DNA from: Scleroderma bovista
Lineage: Eukaryota > Basidiomycota > Agaricomycetes > Boletales > Sclerodermataceae
Direction: 5' to 3'
Assembly: GCA_037178675.1 (NCBI GenBank)
Contig: JAYMGJ010000670.1
Coordinates: 1-13,278, forward strand
Length of the DNA stretch: 13,278 bases
Below the pieces are notes generated by a model. It was given only the letters and a program-made list of their open reading frames with translations, ran no database searches and was not told where the DNA came from. The number at the start of each line of letters is the position of its first letter. The first letter of the stretch is position 1. Shown in pieces: positions 9,394-13,278 of this stretch. Both the position numbers and the translations under genes were made by a program.

Positions 9394-10569
9394 TTAGGAT
9401 GGGAGACCTACTAGGAAAGAGGTAATGTTTGCAGTGTTTATGACTGTCATTATTCTGTCATGCGGTAACATTGGATCTACTTTTCTTGGCAGATGATTGA
9501 AGCGAGAGGCACTTACGCAAAGTACATGGCGCCTACGTGTCACGATCTCAGTCAGCATTCGATGTATTCGGAGTGTTCATTTATTTACCCACCATCTCGT
9601 AATAGAATGTCCACTACGGAACGTCTACCTGCAGATTGCATACTGAACAATTTCTGCAGCGTAAGCCCAAACACTATGGCGTCGAAGACGAGTTCTCCAC
9701 CCCAAGCTGCAGCATACCCTGTAGAAAATACCAGATCAACTTGACACGGCTTGAAACCAATGCACGCCAGATATGACACTTACGAGGGGCACTACGGAAG
9801 ACTAACGTGAGATGTAAGTGCTAACGAAATTCGAAAGCGAAACATACTCTTGTGATGATATAGAACGGAGACATCCCTGGGGTGGTACTGAAGCAATCTG
9901 TGAGTGATTGGGAGACTTCACCAGGAGAGCATACTAGTTGCGCGTGAGAATCACAGCCAGTAGTGCAAGGCATTCACGCACACAGCTAATTGCCACTGTA
10001 ATGGCCAGAATTGATAGGAGGAGATACAATACCCTTCGGCTTTTATCGTAGATGGCATAGATGCGTATTGTCATAACGACTTGTATGGGGTCAGGAGGCA
10101 TAGTATTGTTGCGAGGTCGGCATACTCACAAGCACCTGTAAGCTGAACAAACACCATCGTAAACTCGTCCGCTAAGAGCAAGCGTTTGCATCTGGATCAT
10201 GAATGTCAGAGGCGGATACGGGAGGAGTTCGTGGACGCAACGGACATCTAAATATACGTCAACCGCACGTCCAGATCCCCGATAACTGTGCACATACATG
10301 GCTGTAAGGTCCACCATTTACTTGAAGAAAGTTGGCCATGAAGGCTGGTATTCGCCCGAATAAAGTGAGGTAACGGTTGGCAATGAAAAATACGAGCGTC
10401 CAACTTAGACGGGGATCCGTCCAGAAGCAGTCGATCTCCTCTCCAAAGGTGAGCATATAGTCGTAGATGAATATCGCTGTGATGAATGTGAAGTTAAGCC
10501 TGAGACAGGCAATCGCAAAATTAACGAAACACTTGCTATATGCTGAAACATTGACCATTGCGGTAACAT
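9394..10569 (-). CDS. DUF6533-type multi-pass membrane protein, nine exons
   Basis: Proposed exons on the minus strand are 10569-10533, 10476-10269, 10191-10130, 10079-9982, 9933-9848, 9791-9784, 9718-9593, 9532-9517 and 9454-9394. They total 233 residues and the phases agree throughout. The first helix region reads IFIYDYMLTFGEEI, the N-terminal DUF6533 signature. Later family-like segments are VMTIRIYAIYDKSRRVL, AAAWGGELVFDAIVFGLTL and VVDILLRDGAMYF. These are basidiomycete-specific predicted multi-helix membrane proteins of unknown function. The weakest splice is the exon 2/3 junction, with a GTGCGG donor; an extra intron starting at 10321 is possible. Exons 6 (8 nt) and 8 (16 nt) are micro-exons needed to keep the family frame. 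The ATG at 10569 is the first after an in-frame stop. The C-terminus is shorter than I expect for the family and its last codons overlap the SINE-like sequence, so the gene may be truncated. Confidence 0.78.
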
Positions 10570-10690
10570 TGCTACTTGTGCGTTAGCCCGTAATAAGGGA
10601 GAGTCCTATGGCAAATACCAACATCTGAGCAACCATCGGTGGTGGAGCATGAGAACGGGAGAAAAAAGAAATGGGAGTAGACTGCTAAGG

Positions 10691-10700
10691 ATATTTATAA
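10691..10700 (-). promoter_or_regulatory. TATA box of the DUF6533 gene
   Basis: On the minus strand this reads TTATAAATAT, about 120 bp upstream of the proposed ATG at 10569. A pyrimidine-rich run (CCCATTTCTTTTTTCTCCC) follows 20-40 bp downstream, as expected around a fungal transcription start. Confidence 0.6.
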
Positions 10701-10748
10701 GGTACCCTCCATGGGGGAAATTTGCAGTGGCAGTAACTGGCAGATTCG

Positions 10749-10760
10749 TTTCCGCGGAAA
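10749..10760. promoter_or_regulatory. Perfect 12-bp palindrome TTTCCGCGGAAA
   Basis: The site reads the same on both strands and lies about 50 bp upstream of the TATA box of the minus-strand gene. CCG/CGG half-sites are typical targets of fungal Zn2Cys6 factors, so an operator role is possible but inferred from position and symmetry only. Confidence 0.3.
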
Positions 10761-11388
10761 ATGATGTGGACCAGGGGCGATTATGAGAGGGAATTCTCTA
10801 TACCACTACAAGTAAACAAAGTGCGAAGGCGCGGTGCCCTAAGGCCGTAGGAGCGTAACGTATGTATTTGGACAATTATGGGACGATTATGAAATTGGTG
10901 AAACAAACAACCATCTAAACTTGTCCCCTGACCAGAGGCAGGCACAATCAATAATGATATCTTCTTCTGAGTGCACCGGTGTGTTTCAGGAAAGCTTGTG
11001 GGTCTCGCGAGGTCGAGCTCGGTAAGTGGATCTCCTGCTGCTGCGGGAATAGGGACAGGTATCCGTGTGTGCCAGTGTTTGGCATGGCACTGGCACCGGC
11101 CCGCCAGAAAGCCAGCGGCCTGTCCCACAGGGTAATCGCATGCTCTGATTGGACAGAAATCAAGTCATCGGACACAGCCGCCACTGGCTATACTGGCGTG
11201 CACACCTGGTCGACCACTGGCGCTCCAATCACTGGTCTGCTATGACAGGGAACTGTAATATAGTAGGTCGGGGAGTGTTTCCCGAGACCTGAAAACAGGG
11301 AGCTGTCAGTACATGACATGCCATATGGGATTGCATGCGGATCTTTCCAGTGCTATTCATGCCAAGAAGAAAACGTTACACTACGGGG
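10761..11388. other. Gene-free stretch
   Basis: Frames of up to 115 residues occur, for example 10781-11128 minus, but they match no family I recognise. They lack a consistent start context or intron support. The only clear structure is the short inverted repeat at 11069-11096. Confidence 0.5.
11069..11096. repeat. 9-bp inverted repeat with 10-nt loop
   Basis: GTGCCAGTG at 11069-11077 is perfectly complementary to CACTGGCAC at 11088-11096. No promoter or gene is close enough to assign a role. Confidence 0.6.
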
Positions 11389-11460
11389 GAGGGTCACCGA
11401 ACACTTGGGTGAGGCGCTATGAGCGCGGACAGCGCCTCACCCAAGTGTTCGGCGACCCTC
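11389..11460. repeat. Long near-perfect hairpin, 30-bp stem and 12-nt loop
   Basis: The left arm 11389-11418 pairs with the right arm 11431-11460. The single exception is A at 11396 opposite C at 11453. In a minus-strand transcript that pair becomes U and G, a wobble, so the whole stem is paired. The loop is 11419-11430. The arms share GAACACTTGGGTGAGGCGCT. It could be a small-RNA precursor, part of a foldback element, or a recent inverted duplication. No flanking direct repeat is obvious. Confidence 0.9.
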
Positions 11461-11785
11461 GAGGACCGGGCCATCTGGAAACCGTAGCTGAGGCACAAAA
11501 TAGTCCCTATTTCGTTAGCGTAATTTGACGATTTAAAGTCTTCGTCTGTTAGGAGATGTCCGATGATCGGCCCGTTCAGAGGCTAGTGTGTCATGTCAGC
11601 TGCTGTCGAACGGATATTGTCGCAGTGTTAGGGAAAACAAATTATCCACAGAGCGGCCTAACGTCGCACGCCTCCCCCATATTTGAAACCCGCATTGGGA
11701 TCAGCAAGTGATAGGATGGGCAGTAAAATCGATGAGCATTGCAATGCCACATGTGGGGCAACGTGAGGTGGGTGGGTCTACTCTT
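11461..11785. other. Gene-free stretch before the Tc1-like remnant
   Basis: I see no convincing reading frame, RNA gene or repeat here. Confidence 0.4.
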
Positions 11786-12428
11786 CACTTTGGACAGTAA
11801 ACGAAACGAAACGAAATAAAGATTTGTCATACGTCTTTCGCATCACGTTGGGTTTTGTAATTTCAAAATCGTCAAGCGGTCCTCCAACTCCTTGGAACAT
11901 TGTCTATGCGACCCGTTTCAACGAACTTTGTTTATCTGTATCAAACCAGACGAGTCTCGCTGGCATCGTTCCTGACTCCCGTATCGCAGGTGACACCTGG
12001 AAAGGATCAGATTACTGTCTTTTTCAGGCAAGTTGACCCGTGGGAAAATATTAGTAAAAAACACGCCTCACCTTTCATTGTCCATATCTCCTCAACGCCT
12101 CACCAGAATTCGAAGAAAATTATACTGTTCGACTCGTACAAGTCCAGAGAATCTGTCCCGGGTCGTCCGGTGGCCAAAATCGAAACTTTTTTTATCTCGG
12201 AATTTCAGAGCTTCGGGATCTCTTGTACAAGTAAGTACCAGTGATGAGCATTGATCCAGCGCTCACCTCTGCTTTGCAGACATGCGACGAGGTCGGAAAT
12301 TGTCTCCCGAAATCCAATGGGCTATCATACGGCTGTCCAGGCTACTCAATAATGACCAGATAGCAATGTCTCTTGATGTGTCTACCAGTTCTATCAAACA
12401 CATCCTTTCCCACTTTCGAGCATATGGG
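11786..12428 (+). mobile_element. 5' part of a Tc1/mariner-like DNA transposon
   Basis: The right part encodes a transposase N-terminus. The left limit is tentative: CACTTTGGACAGTAAACG, followed by tandem ACGAA words at 11786-11817, resembles a Tc1-type terminal repeat, and a TA lies 6 bp before it. Between the two is about 400 bp that would be leader sequence, with an intron-like segment at 12231-12279 (GTAAGT to TTTGCAG) just before the ATG. The right end is missing because the copia LTR begins directly at 12429, so terminal repeats cannot be compared. Confidence 0.55.
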
Positions 12429-12431
12429 TGA
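12282..12431 (+). pseudogene. Truncated Tc1-like transposase, N-terminal helix-turn-helix
   Basis: Forty-nine residues begin MRRGRKLSPEIQWAI, followed by LLNNDQIAMSLDVS and SIKHILSHFRAYG. This has the layout of the Tc1/mariner DNA-binding helix-turn-helix: a helix, then QIA, then a recognition helix. The family continues with a DDE catalytic domain of about 250 residues, which is absent. The coding sequence runs to the Gly codon at 12426-12428, and the stop TGA at 12429-12431 is formed by the first bases of the inserted LTR. It is therefore inactive. The start follows the AG of a plausible 49-nt intron. Confidence 0.75.
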
Positions 12432-12628
12432 TGTGATTGAGTGCGAGATATACGTCCACAGGATGCGGCAGAAGCTTAGCTAGACTCAGGACAGATGGGA
12501 GTAGGTGTGAGTGGGAAGACTGATTTCCCCAACACTTTATTTGAGCTATATACTGTATGGAATCTATGGGGATGGGGTTATCGCAATCGGTGTGATCGCG
12601 CTGGCTTGTGGCTGTGTCAGCCTCAACA
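12429..12628 (-). repeat. 200-bp LTR of a Ty1/copia element
   Basis: On the minus strand the segment starts TGTTGAGG and ends CACATCA, giving the TG...CA termini of an LTR. It lies immediately after the polypurine tract and the end of the copia reading frame, so it is the 3' LTR. It carries a TATA-like box and a polyadenylation signal. The second LTR and the target-site duplication are not in the window. Confidence 0.78.
12536..12552 (-). promoter_or_regulatory. LTR TATA-like box and AATAAA signal
   Basis: On the minus strand TATATA (12552-12547) is followed by AATAAA (12541-12536). Their placement inside the LTR is as expected for its promoter and polyadenylation signals. Confidence 0.5.
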
Positions 12629-12636
12629 CTCCCCTT
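12629..12636 (-). other. Polypurine tract of the copia element
   Basis: The minus strand reads AAGGGGAG directly before the LTR. This is the usual primer site for plus-strand DNA synthesis. Confidence 0.7.
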
Positions 12637-12817
12637 CAAGTTGGCGTCGGGAATCCCAGCCCTGTTCTATGTAGTTGGAATTTTGGTTTAGGTAGCACTT
12701 TAGTAAATATATCTGCAGTCATGGCAGATGTAGGGCAGTATTCAATCTCAATCTCAGCCTCTTTGACCTTTTGCCTTATATAATGATTCCGAGTGTCGAA
12801 GTGTTTGGTGCGCTTCA
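12636..12817 (-). pseudogene. C-terminal end of Ty1/copia polyprotein (RNase H)
   Basis: The frame carries KRTKHFDTRNHYIRQKV, then IEIEYCPT and MTADIFTKVLPKPKF, then the stop 7 nt from the LTR. This is the standard tail of copia polyproteins: the last RNase H motif, whose family form is TKHID.R.H.IRE...ADIFTK. The rest of the polyprotein (gag, protease, integrase, reverse transcriptase) is missing. Upstream of KRTKH the open frame continues to 12881 but no longer resembles copia; it reads into the decayed edge of the minisatellite. The element is therefore broken, at about 12817-12835. Confidence 0.88.
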
Positions 12818-12835
12818 TCAGCAAGGTGACAATTT

Positions 12836-13278
12836 CTCTGACAGCACTTAGGTCCCTTAACAGTCTGAAATGGTCTGACATGACTTAACAGTCTGGGAGC
12901 ATCTGGCATCAGACTGGGAGTTCTGGAATCAGACATTTAAGACCAGTCAGACCAGTCAGACCCCCCAGACAGTAAGTCAGTCAGACACTTAAGACCACCC
13001 AGACCAGTCAGACCAGTCAGACCCCCCAGAGAGTAAGTCAGTCAGTCATTTAAGACCACCCCAGACCAATCAGATCAGTCAGACCCCCCAGACAGTAAGT
13101 CAGCCAGACATGGACATGTAAGACCACCCAGACCACCCAGAGCCATCAGACCCCTCAGATAGTAAGTCAGTCAGACACTTAAGACCACCCAGACTAGTCA
13201 GACTCCTCTGACAGCAAGTCAGTCAGACACTTAAGACCACCCAGAGCAGTCAGAGCAGTCAGACCCCTCAGACAGTAA
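12836..13278. repeat. Minisatellite, about 61-bp unit with internal 9-bp repeats
   Basis: The anchor AGTAAGTCAG (one copy AGCAAGTCAG) starts at 12971, 13032, 13094, 13161 and 13213, and a cut-off copy starts at 13274. The spacings are 61, 62, 67, 52 and 61 bp. Each unit holds CAGACCAGT sub-repeats, a CCCC(C/T)CAGA block and usually CTTAAGACC. Degenerate forms reach back to about 12836. The array leaves the window, so its length is unknown. Confidence 0.93.

Noticed and set aside
9371..9420. 5S rRNA gene
   Set aside because: Only a short 3'-like motif is present. The 5' half and a proper stem are missing.
9493..9744. 83-residue plus-strand frame
   Set aside because: It is antisense to exons 7 and 8 of the DUF6533 gene, which explain the sequence better.
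10126..10317. 63-residue minus-strand frame read as its own gene
   Set aside because: A shifted frame over 10191-10130 gives the family-like FTMVFVQLTGAFVM segment, so this frame is a shadow of intron and exon sequence.
11389..11460. Bacterial-type terminator
   Set aside because: The context is a fungal nuclear genome, there is no T-run after the stem, and no gene ends nearby.
11824..12254. Overlapping plus-strand frames of 70-114 residues upstream of the transposase
   Set aside because: They have no family resemblance and lie where a Tc1-like leader is expected.
12836..13278. CRISPR array
   Set aside because: Units are head-to-tail tandem copies without unique spacers, in a eukaryotic context.

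Overview
The window looks like nuclear DNA of a filamentous basidiomycete, probably an Agaricomycete and plausibly a Boletales species related to Pisolithus or Scleroderma. That genus-level guess rests on my memory of similar proteins and is unverified. The supports are very short GT-AG introns (47-77 nt), HET-domain genes, a DUF6533 membrane protein, a Tc1/mariner-type transposase head and a Ty1/copia tail. No bacterial-style gene, tRNA or rRNA gene was found.

Positions 1-9007 hold two diverged copies of one tandemly duplicated unit. Each copy carries a HET-domain gene (127-2457 and 5146-7499) followed by a long non-coding 3' flank that aligns between copies. Neither gene ends at the first in-frame stop. 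Three short 3' introns, at identical places in both paralogues, extend the proteins to 728 and 734 residues. Most of each flank aligns, except that copy A has a private 1.34-kb block (3359-4697) with decayed, repeat-like reading frames, while copy B has private blocks of about 234 and 246 bp.

Positions 9008-10760 hold a minus-strand gene for a DUF6533-type multi-pass membrane protein. I reconstruct it as nine exons, including an 8-nt and a 16-nt micro-exon. Its 3' end runs into a SINE-like or 5S-like sequence and may be truncated. A TATA box lies about 120 bp upstream of its start codon, with a perfect palindrome beyond it.

Positions 10761-11785 have no gene I can defend, but contain a striking 30-bp-stem hairpin (11389-11460). 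From 11786 to the end is a nest of mobile DNA: the 5' part of a Tc1-like element, cut by a 200-bp copia LTR in minus orientation. The polypurine tract and RNase H tail of the copia element follow, and then a roughly 61-bp minisatellite runs off the window.

Functionally, the HET pair probably belongs to the allorecognition and programmed cell death repertoire. The surrounding repeats suggest an accessory, fast-evolving region. I see no operon-like cooperation between the HET genes and the DUF6533 gene.
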